Assembly (NCBI RefSeq): GCF_902833225.1
Contig: NZ_CADFEI010000012.1
Coordinates: 62,001-126,000 of the forward strand
Length of the DNA: 64,000 bases
Origin: Burkholderia sp. BCC1644
GTDB taxonomy: Bacteria; Pseudomonadota; Gammaproteobacteria; Burkholderiales; Burkholderiaceae
Reading direction: 5' to 3'
The notes beneath the pieces are model-generated. The model saw only the letters and a program-made list of their open reading frames with translations, did not search any database and was not told the DNA's origin. This document shows positions 1-8,747 of the stretch, one piece after another (position 1 is the stretch's first letter; every line of letters begins with the position of its first letter). Made by a program: the position numbers and the translations under genes.

Positions 1-385
1 CGCCCATCGTCGCGATGACCCGCGAGTCCGGCCCGACGAAGATCAGCCCGGCCGCCTCGACCTGCGCGGCGAACGCGGCATTTTCGGACAGGAAGCCGTA
101 GCCGGGGTGGATCGCGTCCGCGCCGCATTGCCGCGCGGCGTCGAGGATCGCGGCGGGATTCAGATAGCTTTTCGCCGCATGCGACGAGCCGATGTGGATC
201 GCCTCGTCGGCCATGCGTGCGGCGAGGCTGTCGCGGTCGGCGTCGCTGACCACGGCGACCGCGCGCATGCCGAGTTCGCGCGCCGCGCGGATCACGCGCA
301 CCGCGATCTCGCCGCGATTCGCGACCAGCACGGTCTTGATCCGCGACGGGCGATAGAACGTATCGGGGGAGGTTGCCGGCGTCAT
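1..385 (-). CDS. Biotin carboxylase subunit, partial (5-oxoprolinase cluster)
   Basis: The first 128 codons of a biotin carboxylase; the rest lies beyond the window edge. Family role: ATP- and bicarbonate-dependent carboxylation of biotin carried on a partner protein. Seen in the sequence: the ATP-grasp N-terminal motif NRGEIAVRVIRAAREL from about residue 23 and HPGYGFLSEN near residue 93, both typical of AccC-type enzymes. The ATG at 385 lies 4 bp after the stop of the biotin carrier gene, so the two are cotranscribed. Its place behind pxpA suggests a paralogue serving the 5-oxoproline cluster rather than the housekeeping accC, which is inference. Downstream partners (pxpB, pxpC) would be outside the window. 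Confidence 0.9.
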   Translation of the reverse strand, partial: MTPATSPDTFYRPSRIKTVLVANRGEIAVRVIRAARELGMRAVAVVSDADRDSLAARMADEAIHIGSSHAAKSYLNPAAILDAARQCGADAIHPGYGFLSENAAFAAQVEAAGLIFVGPDSRVIATMG

Positions 386-389
386 CGCG

Positions 390-632
390 TCACCCCTCGA
401 TCCGCATCAGTACCTGGCCCGCGTCGACCGGTTCGCCGTCCTCGACGAGCAGCTCGACGACGCGGCCGGCCGCGTCGGCTTCGATCTCGGTGAACTGCTT
501 CATCACTTCGACGAGGCCGACCACGGCGCCCGCGGCGACCGTCGCATCGACCGCGACGTAGTAGGCCGCATCGGGCGACGGGCGCCGGTAGAACGTGCCC
601 GGCAACGGGCTGACGATATCGTGCAATGCCAT
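390..632 (-). CDS. Biotin carboxyl carrier protein, small form
   Basis: An 80-residue biotinyl-lipoyl domain that would carry biotin for the adjacent biotin carboxylase. The sequence EVMKQFTEI holds the acceptor lysine at about residue 44; the canonical context is AMKM, so here the flanks are V and Q. The SPLPGTFYRRPSPD start is typical of the short stand-alone carriers, in contrast to the housekeeping AccB of about 150 residues with a Pro/Ala linker. The start at 632 has a clear AAGGAG ribosome site, whereas an upstream in-frame extension lacks one and would run towards pxpA. It lies between pxpA and the carboxylase in one operon. BirA, encoded near 38 kb, is the presumed ligase. Confidence 0.9.
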   Translation of the reverse strand: MALHDIVSPLPGTFYRRPSPDAAYYVAVDATVAAGAVVGLVEVMKQFTEIEADAAGRVVELLVEDGEPVDAGQVLMRIEG

Positions 633-654
633 CTGGCGTCTCCTTGAATCGGGT

Positions 655-1437
655 TCAGTGATGGGCGGCGAGCGGTCGCGGGCCCGCGGTCCGGATGCCT
701 TCGCGGACCAGCGCATCGCGCGTCGCGCGGACGAGGTCGAGCGCGCCCGGCGTGTCGCTGTGGATGCAGACCGAATCGAAATCGATGTCGATGTCGTCGC
801 CGTCGATCGTGCGCACCTTGCCGTCGATGCACGCGCGCAGCACCTTGTCGGCGATCTGCTGCGGGTCGAGGCGGCCGACGCGGCGCGTGAACACGATCGA
901 GCCGCTGCGGTCGTAGTCGCGGTCGGCGTAGAACTCGCGGATCACCGGCTGTTCGTACTCCATTGCCACGCGATAGGTGACCGACGCCTCCATGCAGTAC
1001 AGCCACAGGCCGGGGTCGACGCGCTGCAGCGTCTCGATCAGCAGCCGCGAGAACGCTTCACTGGATGCCGCATGCATGTAGAGCGCGCCGTGCGGCTTGA
1101 CGTGCTGCAGGCTCACGCCGTTCAGGCGCGCGAACTCGCGCAGCGCGCCGAGCTGGTACAGGATGTCGTGGACGAGCGCCTGCGGCGTTTCGGTGATCGT
1201 GCGGCGGCCGAAGCCGACCAGATCGCGAAAGCCCGGATGCGCGCCGATCCCGACGCCGGCGTCGCGCGCGAGCTGCACCGTGCGCGCCATGATGTTCGGA
1301 TCGCCGGCATGAAAACCGGTAGCGATGTTCGCCGAGCTGATGAGCGGCATGATCTGCTCGTCGACGCCGTCGCCGATCGTCCACGGGCCGAAACCCTCGC
1401 CCATGTCGGAATTCAGGTCGACACTGTGCTTCCTCAT
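655..1437 (-). CDS. pxpA: 5-oxoprolinase subunit PxpA (LamB/YcsF family)
   Basis: A 260-residue LamB/YcsF protein. Family knowledge: with PxpB and PxpC it forms the ATP-dependent 5-oxoprolinase that opens 5-oxoproline to glutamate. The diagnostic start DLNSDMGEGFGPW is present at about residues 7-19, followed by SSANIATGFHAGDP and HPGFRDL, also hallmarks. I chose the ATG at 1437 because the family begins just before DLNSD and GGAGG lies about 8 bp upstream; a longer in-frame reading adds 31 atypical residues. It heads an operon with the biotin carrier and carboxylase. The operon is divergent from a LysR gene across an AT-rich palindrome, so control by that regulator is likely. Confidence 0.93.
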   Translation of the reverse strand: MRKHSVDLNSDMGEGFGPWTIGDGVDEQIMPLISSANIATGFHAGDPNIMARTVQLARDAGVGIGAHPGFRDLVGFGRRTITETPQALVHDILYQLGALREFARLNGVSLQHVKPHGALYMHAASSEAFSRLLIETLQRVDPGLWLYCMEASVTYRVAMEYEQPVIREFYADRDYDRSGSIVFTRRVGRLDPQQIADKVLRACIDGKVRTIDGDDIDIDFDSVCIHSDTPGALDLVRATRDALVREGIRTAGPRPLAAHH

Positions 1438-1528
1438 ACGGTTCGTTCCTCCAGGTTCTCCGGTCTCGCTTGCGCTGGGGCGCGGGCCGAAACCGTGTTG
1501 AACGCAGGTTAGCCGTGCGGGGTGCGTC

Positions 1529-1544
1529 AAAATAGTTCTATTTT
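1529..1544. promoter_or_regulatory. 16-bp perfect palindrome, candidate LysR operator
   Basis: AAAATAG-TT-CTATTTT is a perfect 7-2-7 inverted repeat in an unusually AT-rich patch of the 259-bp gap between pxpA (minus) and the LysR gene (plus). It lies 92 bp before the pxpA start and 153 bp before the lysR start. The form (A/T-rich arms around a short centre) matches LysR-type operators in divergent promoters. Binding by the neighbouring regulator is inference. Confidence 0.6.
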
Positions 1545-1696
1545 TATATGCGACCGTATCGATTTTTCAGATATCGCGCGAGTCGACCGCGCAGCGCCGC
1601 CACAGGCCCGTGTGCGCGGGTCGGGCGACCACGGATTGCCGCCGGCGGGGCGGTTGATATGATGTTTGCCGTGTACCCATCAGTTTTCCACCGGAC

Positions 1697-2614
1697 ATGG
1701 CCCTGACGCTCAGACAGCTCAAGTACTTCGTCGCGACCGCCGAGCTCGGACAGATCTCGCAGGCCGCGATCCAGCTCACGATCTCGCAGTCGGCGGTGAC
1801 GAGCGCCATCAAGGAGCTGGAGGACAGCCTCGGCACGCAGCTGTTCCTGCGCACGTCGGCGGGCGTGACGCTCACGGATACCGGGCGGCGCTTTCTCAAT
1901 CATGCGTACACGATCCTGTCGTCGGTCGACGAGGCGATGCGGATCCCGAACCTCGAAAGCACGCTGACCGGCACGCTTGCGATCGCCGCGAGCTACACGG
2001 TGCTCGGCTACTTCCTGCCGCATCACGTGCTGCGGTTGAAGACGCTCTATCCGCGCCTGACGATCCACCTGCATGAACTGAACCGCGAGTCGATCGAGGA
2101 GGGGCTCATCGCGGGCCGCTACGACATGGCCGTGCTGCTCACGTCGAACGTGTCGAATCCCGAGCTCGTGCTGGAGCCGGTGATCCATTCGGTGCGCCGG
2201 CTGTGGGTCGGCGCGCATCATCCGCTGCTCAGGCGCGAGAGCGTCACGTTCGCGGAGGTCGCACACGAGCCGTTCGTGATGCTGACGGTCGACGAGGCCG
2301 GACAGACGGCGCTGCGCTACTGGAACGAGACGCCGTACCGGCCGAACGTGATCCTGCGCACGTCGTCGGTCGAGGCCGTGCGCAGCATGGTCGCGAACGG
2401 CAGCGGCGTCGCGATCCTGTCCGACATGGTGTATCGCCCGTGGTCGCTCGAAGGGCGGCGTATCGAGACGATCGTGCTGCGCGACCCGGTGCCGCCGATG
2501 AGCGTCGGCCTCGCGTGGCGCAAGAACATCGAGTTGAGCCCCGCGATGCACGCGGTGCGCGACTACTTCAGGCACACGTTCATGGAGCCGCGCGCGCTGG
2601 GCGGCGCGACCTGA
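1697..2614 (+). CDS. LysR family transcriptional regulator
   Basis: A 305-residue LysR-type regulator of normal length. The N-terminal winged helix-turn-helix is clear (LRQLKYFVATAELGQISQ, then SQSAVTSAIKELEDSLG at about residues 31-47), followed by a substrate-binding domain to the C-terminus. It is transcribed divergently from the pxpA operon, so the likely target is 5-oxoproline or amino-acid use; ligand and targets are inferred only from position. It converges on bioB, with a shared terminator hairpin at 2641-2658. Confidence 0.93.
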   Translation: MALTLRQLKYFVATAELGQISQAAIQLTISQSAVTSAIKELEDSLGTQLFLRTSAGVTLTDTGRRFLNHAYTILSSVDEAMRIPNLESTLTGTLAIAASYTVLGYFLPHHVLRLKTLYPRLTIHLHELNRESIEEGLIAGRYDMAVLLTSNVSNPELVLEPVIHSVRRLWVGAHHPLLRRESVTFAEVAHEPFVMLTVDEAGQTALRYWNETPYRPNVILRTSSVEAVRSMVANGSGVAILSDMVYRPWSLEGRRIETIVLRDPVPPMSVGLAWRKNIELSPAMHAVRDYFRHTFMEPRALGGAT

Positions 2615-2634
2615 GTGCGCGGCGAACCCGCATG

Positions 2635-2658
2635 AAAAAAGCCGGGACGCATCCCGGC
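2635..2658 (-). terminator. Rho-independent terminator of the bio operon
   Basis: The stem GCCGGGA/TCCCGGC with a CGCA loop (2641-2658) is followed on the minus strand by six T residues (the A run at 2635-2640). It sits 38 bp past the bioB stop. On the plus strand the following TTGTTCG is only weakly T-rich, so it mainly serves bioB but may also help end the LysR transcript. Confidence 0.85.
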
Positions 2659-2695
2659 TTGTTCGTGTGACGGACGCATCCGCCGTGCGTTGCGC

Positions 2696-3715
2696 TTACG
2701 CGTTCGCCGACATCGCGTCCGCGTCGCTCGCGCGGATGCCGAGGCGTTCGAACAGCGCGCGGTCCTTCTGCGATTGCGGGTTGCTGGTCGTCAGCAGCTG
2801 GTCGCCGTAGAACATCGAGTTCGCGCCGGCGAGGAAGCACATCGCCTGCAGCCCGTCGTCGAGCTGCTCGCGGCCGGCCGACAGGCGCACGACAGCCTTC
2901 GGCATCGTGATGCGCGCAACCGCGATCGTGCGCACGAACTCGAACGGGTCGAGCGGCGCGGTGCCTTCGAGCGGCGTGCCTTCGATCGCGACGAGGTTGT
3001 TGATCGGCACCGAATCCGGATACGGGTTCAGGTTCGCGAGCTGCGAGATCAGGCCCGCGCGTTCGCGGCGCGATTCGCCCATCCCGATGATGCCGCCGCA
3101 GCACACGTTGATGCCGGCGTCACGCACGCGGTCGAGCGTGTCGAGGCGGTCCTGGTACGTACGCGTCGAGATCACCTGGCCGTAGAACTCCGGCGACGTG
3201 TCGAGGTTGTGGTTGTAGTAGTCGAGGCCTGCGGTCGCGAGCTGCTGCGCCTGTTCGTCCTCGAGCATGCCGAGCGTCATGCAGGTTTCGAGGCCGAGTT
3301 CCTTCACGCCGCGCACCATCTCGGTCAGCGCCGGCATGTGACGCTCCTTCGGGTTGCGCCACGCGGCGCCCATGCAGAAGCGGCTCGCGCCGTTCGCCTT
3401 CGCCGCGCGCGCGGCGTCGAGTACCGCGTCGACGTCCATCAGCTTCTCGGCCTTCAGGCCCGTGTCGTGATGCGACGACTGCGAGCAGTAGCCGCAATCT
3501 TCCTCGCAGCCGCCCGTCTTGATCGACAGCAGCGTCGACAGCTGCACCGCGTTCGCGTCGAAGTGCTCGCGATGCACCTGCTGCGCGCGGAACAGCAGGT
3601 CGTTGAACGGCAGTGCGAACAGCGCGACGACGTCGGCGACGCGCCAGCGCTGCGAGGCCGGTGCAGCCACGGGAATCGCGTCGGGTTGCACGGCGGCGGT
3701 CTGGGCTTGGGTCAT
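2696..3715 (-). CDS. bioB: Biotin synthase BioB
   Basis: A radical-SAM enzyme that inserts sulfur into dethiobiotin in the last step of biotin synthesis. The 339-residue product carries the CEEDCGYCSQ motif (about residue 67 onward) that binds the 4Fe-4S cluster, and further BioB signatures such as CMGAAWRNP and YNHNLDTSPEFY. The start MTQAQTAA is preceded by an AGGAAA ribosome site. It is the last gene of the operon, 41 bp after bioD, and is followed by a strong terminator. Confidence 0.98.
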   Translation of the reverse strand: MTQAQTAAVQPDAIPVAAPASQRWRVADVVALFALPFNDLLFRAQQVHREHFDANAVQLSTLLSIKTGGCEEDCGYCSQSSHHDTGLKAEKLMDVDAVLDAARAAKANGASRFCMGAAWRNPKERHMPALTEMVRGVKELGLETCMTLGMLEDEQAQQLATAGLDYYNHNLDTSPEFYGQVISTRTYQDRLDTLDRVRDAGINVCCGGIIGMGESRRERAGLISQLANLNPYPDSVPINNLVAIEGTPLEGTAPLDPFEFVRTIAVARITMPKAVVRLSAGREQLDDGLQAMCFLAGANSMFYGDQLLTTSNPQSQKDRALFERLGIRASDADAMSANA

Positions 3716-3756
3716 TTCGGTTTCCTGTCCTGGGCGGGATTGGGGGATCGGTTGGG

Positions 3757-4479
3757 TCAATGCTGCGCAGCGCGCAGCGTTTCGACGAGCGCGGCGATGT
3801 CGAGCATCGCCGCTGCGGATTCGGGGGCGGCCGGGCTCATGTGCGGAATGCGGCCGAGCAGCGGCGCGCCGTGCTCGCGAGCGAGCCAGTCGCGCATCGT
3901 CGCGACGTTCTCGTCGGCGAACGACATGGCCGGGTCGACGTGGTTCGCGACCCAGCCCGCGAGGGTAAGGCCGCGTTGACGAATCGCGTCGGCGGTGAGC
4001 AGCGCATGGTTGATGCAGCCGAGCCGCACGCCGACCACGAGCACGACCGGCAGGCCGAGCGCGACCGCGAGATCGGCCATGTCCTGCGTGTCGTTCAGCG
4101 GCACGCGGAAGCCGCCGGCGCCTTCGACGACGACGATATCCGCGCGCGTCAGCGCTTCGCGATGGCACGCGACGATCGTGTCGATGTCGAGCGTCACGCC
4201 TTCCCGCGCGGCGACGATATGCGGCGCGGCCGGCGCCTTCAGCAGGAACGGCGTGCGCAGCTCGGGCGGCAGCACGACGTTCGCGGCCGCATCGAGCTGG
4301 TCGGCGTCCTCGTTGCGCCAGACGCCGTCGCGTTCGTACGCGCCGGCCGCGACGGGCTTCAGCGCGGCCGCGCGCAGGCCGTGCCGCGCGAAGCCGTGCA
4401 GCATCGCGGCCGAGACGAAGGTCTTGCCGATTTCGGTGTCGGTGCCGGTGACGAACAGGGAGAGCGGGGCGGCGTTCAT
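3757..4479 (-). CDS. bioD: Dethiobiotin synthetase BioD
   Basis: ATP-dependent ring closure of 7,8-diaminopelargonic acid with CO2 to dethiobiotin. The 240-residue protein has the P-loop GTDTEIGKTFV near residue 12 and VEGAGGFRVPL around residue 120, both family signatures. The ATG at 4479 overlaps the bioF stop by 4 bp (ATGA), implying translational coupling. Length fits the family (about 225-240). Confidence 0.97.
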   Translation of the reverse strand: MNAAPLSLFVTGTDTEIGKTFVSAAMLHGFARHGLRAAALKPVAAGAYERDGVWRNEDADQLDAAANVVLPPELRTPFLLKAPAAPHIVAAREGVTLDIDTIVACHREALTRADIVVVEGAGGFRVPLNDTQDMADLAVALGLPVVLVVGVRLGCINHALLTADAIRQRGLTLAGWVANHVDPAMSFADENVATMRDWLAREHGAPLLGRIPHMSPAAPESAAAMLDIAALVETLRAAQH

Positions 4480-5660
4480 GCTGCGGCCTCGCTGGCTTCG
4501 ATCAACGCGGCTTCGAGCCGCGCGAGATCGTCGAACGAATGCGCGGCCGACAGCGACACGCGCAGCCGCGACGTGCCGGCCGGCACCGTCGGCGGCCGGA
4601 TCGCGGGTACCCACAGGCCGTGCGCGTCGAGCGCGCGCATCGCCGTGAGCGTCGCGTCGTTGCTGCCGATCACGAGCGGCTGCACGGCCGTGTGCGAATC
4701 GACCGGCTGCCAGCGCGTGTTGCGCAGCAGCGCGCGCGTGCGCTCGATCAGCGCGGCGAGATGCGCGCGGCGCGCATCGCCTTCGTCGCCGGCGATCACC
4801 TTCAGGCTTGCTGACACCGCATGCGCGACGGCCGGCGGTGCGGCCGTCGTGAAGATGTAGCTGCGCGCGCGCTGGATCAGCCATTCGATCACGGTTTCAT
4901 GCGCGATCACGAACGCACCCGCGACGCCGGCCGCCTTGCCGAGCGTGCCGACGTACACGAGATTCGGCGAACGCAGCGCGGCGGCCGCGAGCGCGCCGCG
5001 GCCCTGCGGGCCGAGCACGCCGAAGCCGTGCGCATCGTCGACGACGAGCCATGCACCGTGGCGTTCGGCCAGTGCGACGAGCTCGGCGAGCGGCGCGACA
5101 TCGCCATCCATGCTGAACACGGTATCGCTGACGATCAGTTTCGTTTCGGCATCCGATGCGTCGAGCAGCGCCGCGAGCGCGGCCGTATCCGCGTGCGGAT
5201 AGACCTGCACGTTCGCGCGCGACAGCCGCATGCCGTCGATCAGCGACGCGTGGTTCAGCGCGTCGGAGAAGATCGTCGCGTCTTTGCCGGCGAGCGCCGT
5301 CATCGCGGCGAGGTTCGCCATGTAGCCGGTGCTGAAGTACAGCGCGCGCGGGGCATCGGAGAAGCCGCCTGCGAAGCCCGCGAGTTCGTCCTCGAGCGTG
5401 GCGTGCGCGCGCGAATGGCCGCCGAGCAGGTGCGAGCCGCCGCTGCCTGAGCCGTAGCGCCGCGCGCCTTCGGCGAAGGCGGCGACGAGCGCCGGATGCG
5501 CGGCGAGGCCGAGGTAGTCGTTGCTGGCGAAGCCGATGATCTCGCGGCCGTTCACGGTCATGCGTGCGTCGCACGCGGTGTCGGCGATGCGGCGCACGCG
5601 GCGCAGCCCCTGGGCGTCGAGATCCGCGAGGCCGCGTTGCAGGGTGTCGAGCAGGCTCAT
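4476..5660 (-). CDS. bioF: 8-amino-7-oxononanoate synthase BioF
   Basis: A PLP-dependent condensation of pimeloyl-ACP/CoA with alanine, giving 8-amino-7-oxononanoate. The 394-residue sequence shows the alpha-oxoamine synthase features: SNDYLGLAAHP near residue 45, GSGSGGSHLLGGH, DDAHGFGVLG, and the PLP lysine in GTLGKAAG. It overlaps bioA upstream and bioD downstream by 4 bp each, so three enzymes are translated as a coupled unit. Confidence 0.97.
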   Translation of the reverse strand: MSLLDTLQRGLADLDAQGLRRVRRIADTACDARMTVNGREIIGFASNDYLGLAAHPALVAAFAEGARRYGSGSGGSHLLGGHSRAHATLEDELAGFAGGFSDAPRALYFSTGYMANLAAMTALAGKDATIFSDALNHASLIDGMRLSRANVQVYPHADTAALAALLDASDAETKLIVSDTVFSMDGDVAPLAELVALAERHGAWLVVDDAHGFGVLGPQGRGALAAAALRSPNLVYVGTLGKAAGVAGAFVIAHETVIEWLIQRARSYIFTTAAPPAVAHAVSASLKVIAGDEGDARRAHLAALIERTRALLRNTRWQPVDSHTAVQPLVIGSNDATLTAMRALDAHGLWVPAIRPPTVPAGTSRLRVSLSAAHSFDDLARLEAALIEASEAAA

Positions 5661-7003
5661 CGGCCGATTTCCTCCAGCGTGGCGTCGAGCGTGTCGCGCG
5701 TGCGCTGCGCGAGCCACGCGATGTCGTCGTCGCTCATCACGTACGGCGGCATCAGGTACACGGTCGTGCCGATCGGGCGCAGCAGCAGTTCGCGCTCCAG
5801 CGCGCGTTCGAAGAAGCGCCGCGAGAAGCCGCGTGCCGCGTCGCTGTCGAGTGCGACGTCGAATGCGAACAGCGTGCCGCGTTCGCGCAGGTGGCGCACC
5901 TGCGGATGCGTGTCGAGGGAGCCCAGCGCGGCGCGCATCGTCGCCGATTTGCGCGCGTTGCTCGCGAGCACGTCGTCGCGCGCGAACAGGTCGAGCGTCG
6001 CGACCGCCGCGCGGCACGCGAGCGGGTTGCCCGTGTACGAATGCGAGTGCAGGAAGCCGCGCGTCGTGTCGTCGTCGTAGAACGCCGCGTACACGTCGTC
6101 GCGCGTGAGCACGAGCGACAGCGGCAGGTAGCCGCCGCTGATGCCTTTCGACAGGCACATGAAATCGGGCCAGACGCCGGCCTGCTCGCACGCGAAGAAG
6201 GTGCCCGTGCGGCCGCAGCCGACCGCGATCTCGTCGGCGATCAGGTGCACGCCGAATTCGTCGCACAGCGCGCGCAGCCCGCGCACGTACGACGGATCGT
6301 GCATCGCCATGCCGGCCGCGCACTGCACGAGCGGCTCCACGATCAGCGCGGCGATCCGGTCGCCGCGTTCGGCGAACAGGCGCCGCACGTCCGCGAGCGC
6401 GCGGCCCGCGACGTCGGCGGCCGTCTCGCCCGGCAGCGCGCCGCGCGCGTCGGGCGACGCGACGACGTGCGCGTGGCGGATCAGCGGGTCGTACGCGTCC
6501 TTGAACAGTGCGACGTCGGTCACGCCGAGCGCGCCGATCGTCTCGCCGTGATAGCTGTTCGCGACGCAGACGAATTCCTGCTTGTTCGCGCGGCCGCGGT
6601 TGCGCCACGCGTGGAAGCTCATCTTCAGCGCGATCTCGACGGCCGACGCGCCGTCCGATGCGAAGAATGCATGGCCGAGCGTGCGCGCGGTGAGCGCGTG
6701 CAGCCGTTCGGCGAGCTCGATCGCAGGCTCGTGCGTGCAGCCGGCGAGCATCGCGTGCTCGAGCGTGTCGAGCTGGTCCTTCAGCGCCGCGTTGATGTCC
6801 GGGTTCGCATGGCCGAACAGGTTGACCCACCACGAGCTGATCGCGTCGAAGTAGCGGCGGCCGTCACGGTCGTACAGCCACACGCCCGCGCCGCGCGCGA
6901 CGGGGACGAGCGGCAGGCGCTCGTGATGCTTCATCTGGGTGCAGGGATGCCAGACCGCGCGCAGGCTGCGCGCGACCCAGTCGTCGGTGGCTGGCGTACT
7001 CAA
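5657..7003 (-). CDS. bioA: Adenosylmethionine-8-amino-7-oxononanoate transaminase BioA
   Basis: A class III PLP aminotransferase that makes 7,8-diaminopelargonic acid using S-adenosylmethionine as amino donor. The 448-residue product has SSWWVNLFGHANPDIN near residue 60, DGASAVEIALKM, DEIAVGCGRTGTFF and the PLP lysine in LSKGISGGYLPL. There is no ATG near the expected start; the best start is TTG at 7003 (then STPATDDW), with GGAG 5 bp upstream. A longer in-frame reading to 7063 would cross a terminator-like hairpin. It is the first gene of the bio operon. Confidence 0.95.
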   Translation of the reverse strand: MSTPATDDWVARSLRAVWHPCTQMKHHERLPLVPVARGAGVWLYDRDGRRYFDAISSWWVNLFGHANPDINAALKDQLDTLEHAMLAGCTHEPAIELAERLHALTARTLGHAFFASDGASAVEIALKMSFHAWRNRGRANKQEFVCVANSYHGETIGALGVTDVALFKDAYDPLIRHAHVVASPDARGALPGETAADVAGRALADVRRLFAERGDRIAALIVEPLVQCAAGMAMHDPSYVRGLRALCDEFGVHLIADEIAVGCGRTGTFFACEQAGVWPDFMCLSKGISGGYLPLSLVLTRDDVYAAFYDDDTTRGFLHSHSYTGNPLACRAAVATLDLFARDDVLASNARKSATMRAALGSLDTHPQVRHLRERGTLFAFDVALDSDAARGFSRRFFERALERELLLRPIGTTVYLMPPYVMSDDDIAWLAQRTRDTLDATLEEIGR

Positions 7004-7022
7004 GGCGACTCCGGGGGGTAAA

Positions 7023-7055
7023 ACGACCGCGCGGCATCGAAGGGATGCCGCGCGG
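7023..7055 (-). promoter_or_regulatory. Terminator-like hairpin in the bioA leader (possible attenuator)
   Basis: A perfect 12-bp stem (CCGCGCGGCATC at 7027-7038 with GATGCCGCGCGG at 7044-7055, 5-nt loop) is followed on the minus strand by TCGTTTTA and then by the GGAG ribosome site and the TTG start of bioA. A stable GC hairpin plus a U run between promoter and first gene is the layout of a transcriptional attenuator. Nothing else in the leader tells me what would sense biotin. Confidence 0.5.
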
Positions 7056-7472
7056 CGGGACACGAAACGCGCTGAGATTAGCGTGTTCCGCGGGACGTTG
7101 CACTAGCGGTTACAAACCCCGCAAAGCCTTGCCGGGCGGGAGTTCGGTGCAGTTCGGGGGCGCTCGGAACGGAACGCGGCGGATGCGCGGAAATGACCGT
7201 AGATGACGACGTTCGAGTGAACCCCCCTGACAGAAAAAAATCGCGGGACGCGCGCCGGCGAGACCGGGAAAAATGGGGATCGAAGGCGGGCGCGGTGGCG
7301 CGGGGTGACGTCACGCCCGCAAGGCAGCGGCCGAATGGTCTACGGAATCAGGAGCGAAAACGGGCGGCCGAAATGGCGGGCGAGACGGCGCGTGGCGTGG
7401 CCGCAGGCGCAAGAAAAGCGGCAGGAGGAACCGGATCAACCGGAGAGGATGCGGCGGAGGCCCCGCCGCGCG
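7056..7472. other. Intergenic region upstream of bioA
   Basis: A gap of about 420 bp with no convincing gene. It begins with the bioA upstream region, which includes GGTTACAAACC near 7109, loosely like half a biotin operator. A weak hairpin next to a run of A at 7234-7253 could end the hydrolase transcript, which comes from the right on the minus strand. A 7-bp GC stem (7451-7469) follows the hydrolase stop directly, without a T run. I see no strong sigma-70 promoter pair. Confidence 0.5.
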
Positions 7473-8747
7473 TCAGCGCGAAGCCAGTGCGTGCGTATCG
7501 ATGTCGCGAGTGTCGCGCGTGTTGGCGTCGCCGTTGTCGGCCGTCTGCGTCGTGTTCCACACCACACGGTCGTTGACCGCGTACAGCCGGCACGCGCCCG
7601 CGCCTTGCTTCGCGCAGTTGTCGAGTGCGAGCGCCATCGGATCGTCGCCGCCTTCCGCCCACGACCAGGCGCCTTCGGACGACACCGCGAACGCGCGGCT
7701 CGGATGCTGGCTCAGGAAGCGGCGATAGCCTTCGCGGCCGGCTTCGTCGACATACGGCACCGCGCCGACCGCATCGATCGATGCGTAGCCGGTGGCCTTC
7801 GGCTCGTGCGGGTTCGCGACCGCATAGTGCACCGAGGTCGGCAGGTTCAGCTGCGCGAGGAACGCGCTGACGGCCGGCCACCACACGGGCACGCCGTCGC
7901 GATCGACGATCAGCCGGTGCGCGTCGTCCTTGTAGCGGCCGAAATCGATGAACTGCGCCTGCGTGCCGTGCGACACGTACGCGTCGTGCATTTGCGCGAC
8001 GAGCGCGGGCGTCCAGACCGAATCGTTGTCGCCGTACAGCCACAGCGAGCGCACGGCCGTGTGCGCGCCGTACTGGTCGAACGCATCGACGAGATTGCGC
8101 TGCCAGCCGTCGCACAGGTCCTGGCGCAGCCCGCCGGAGAAATTGATGATGCCGCGCACGCCCGGTGCGGCTTCGGTGCCGTACGCGACCGATGCGAGGC
8201 CGCCGTGCGACGTGCCGGCGACGACGATGCGCGACGCATCGACGTACGGCTGGTGCGACATGTAGCGTACCGTCGCGTCGACGTCGGCGGCCTGTGCGAG
8301 GCCGTTCTTGCCGACGTTGCAGCCTTCCTGCTGGTACGTGCCGCCCGAGCCGGCGAAGCCCTGGCGGTTCGGCGCGATCACCGCATAGCCGCGACGCACG
8401 AATTCGCGCGCGAACGCGAGCGGCCGGCTGCGCGGCTGCAGATGCAGATCGCCGGTGTTCTTGCCGTGATTGAAGACGACGAGCGGGAACGGGCCGGGGC
8501 CGTCCGGCTTGAAGAGCGTCGCCTCGAGCGTGATGGAGCCCGAAGCATCGGCCGGGATGCGGAGAATCTGTTCGTTGAGGTCGGCCGCGACCTGCGGCAG
8601 GCTCGAGTCGCTGTAATCGAAGCGCTCGGCATGGGCGAGCGACCCGCTGGTGCCCGCGCCCGTATTTGCGTTCGGCAGCGTACCGGCCTGAGCGGCCGAC
8701 AGCGCACAGGCCGCCATCCATCCCACCAATACCTTGCTGAACGCCAT
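7473..8747 (-). CDS. Secreted alpha/beta hydrolase (dienelactone-hydrolase type)
   Basis: A 424-residue protein with an N-terminal signal peptide (MAFSKVLVGWMAACALSAAQA, cut near residue 22), so periplasmic or secreted. The central alpha/beta hydrolase fold has LVVFNHGKN (oxyanion region), the nucleophile elbow GTSHGG near residue 175, an acid residue around GDNDSVW, and a late histidine in DDAHR. The C-terminal 90 residues (WSWAEGGDDPMALALDNC with paired cysteines) form an extra domain typical of secreted bacterial proteins. Substrate unknown; an esterase or peptidase role is equally possible. Confidence 0.85.
   Translation of the reverse strand: MAFSKVLVGWMAACALSAAQAGTLPNANTGAGTSGSLAHAERFDYSDSSLPQVAADLNEQILRIPADASGSITLEATLFKPDGPGPFPLVVFNHGKNTGDLHLQPRSRPLAFAREFVRRGYAVIAPNRQGFAGSGGTYQQEGCNVGKNGLAQAADVDATVRYMSHQPYVDASRIVVAGTSHGGLASVAYGTEAAPGVRGIINFSGGLRQDLCDGWQRNLVDAFDQYGAHTAVRSLWLYGDNDSVWTPALVAQMHDAYVSHGTQAQFIDFGRYKDDAHRLIVDRDGVPVWWPAVSAFLAQLNLPTSVHYAVANPHEPKATGYASIDAVGAVPYVDEAGREGYRRFLSQHPSRAFAVSSEGAWSWAEGGDDPMALALDNCAKQGAGACRLYAVNDRVVWNTTQTADNGDANTRDTRDIDTHALASR

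Noticed and set aside
7080..7130. BirA operator upstream of bioA
   Set aside because: Only a partial TTGTAACC-like half is seen, without the second half at the right distance, and BirA here has no DNA-binding domain.
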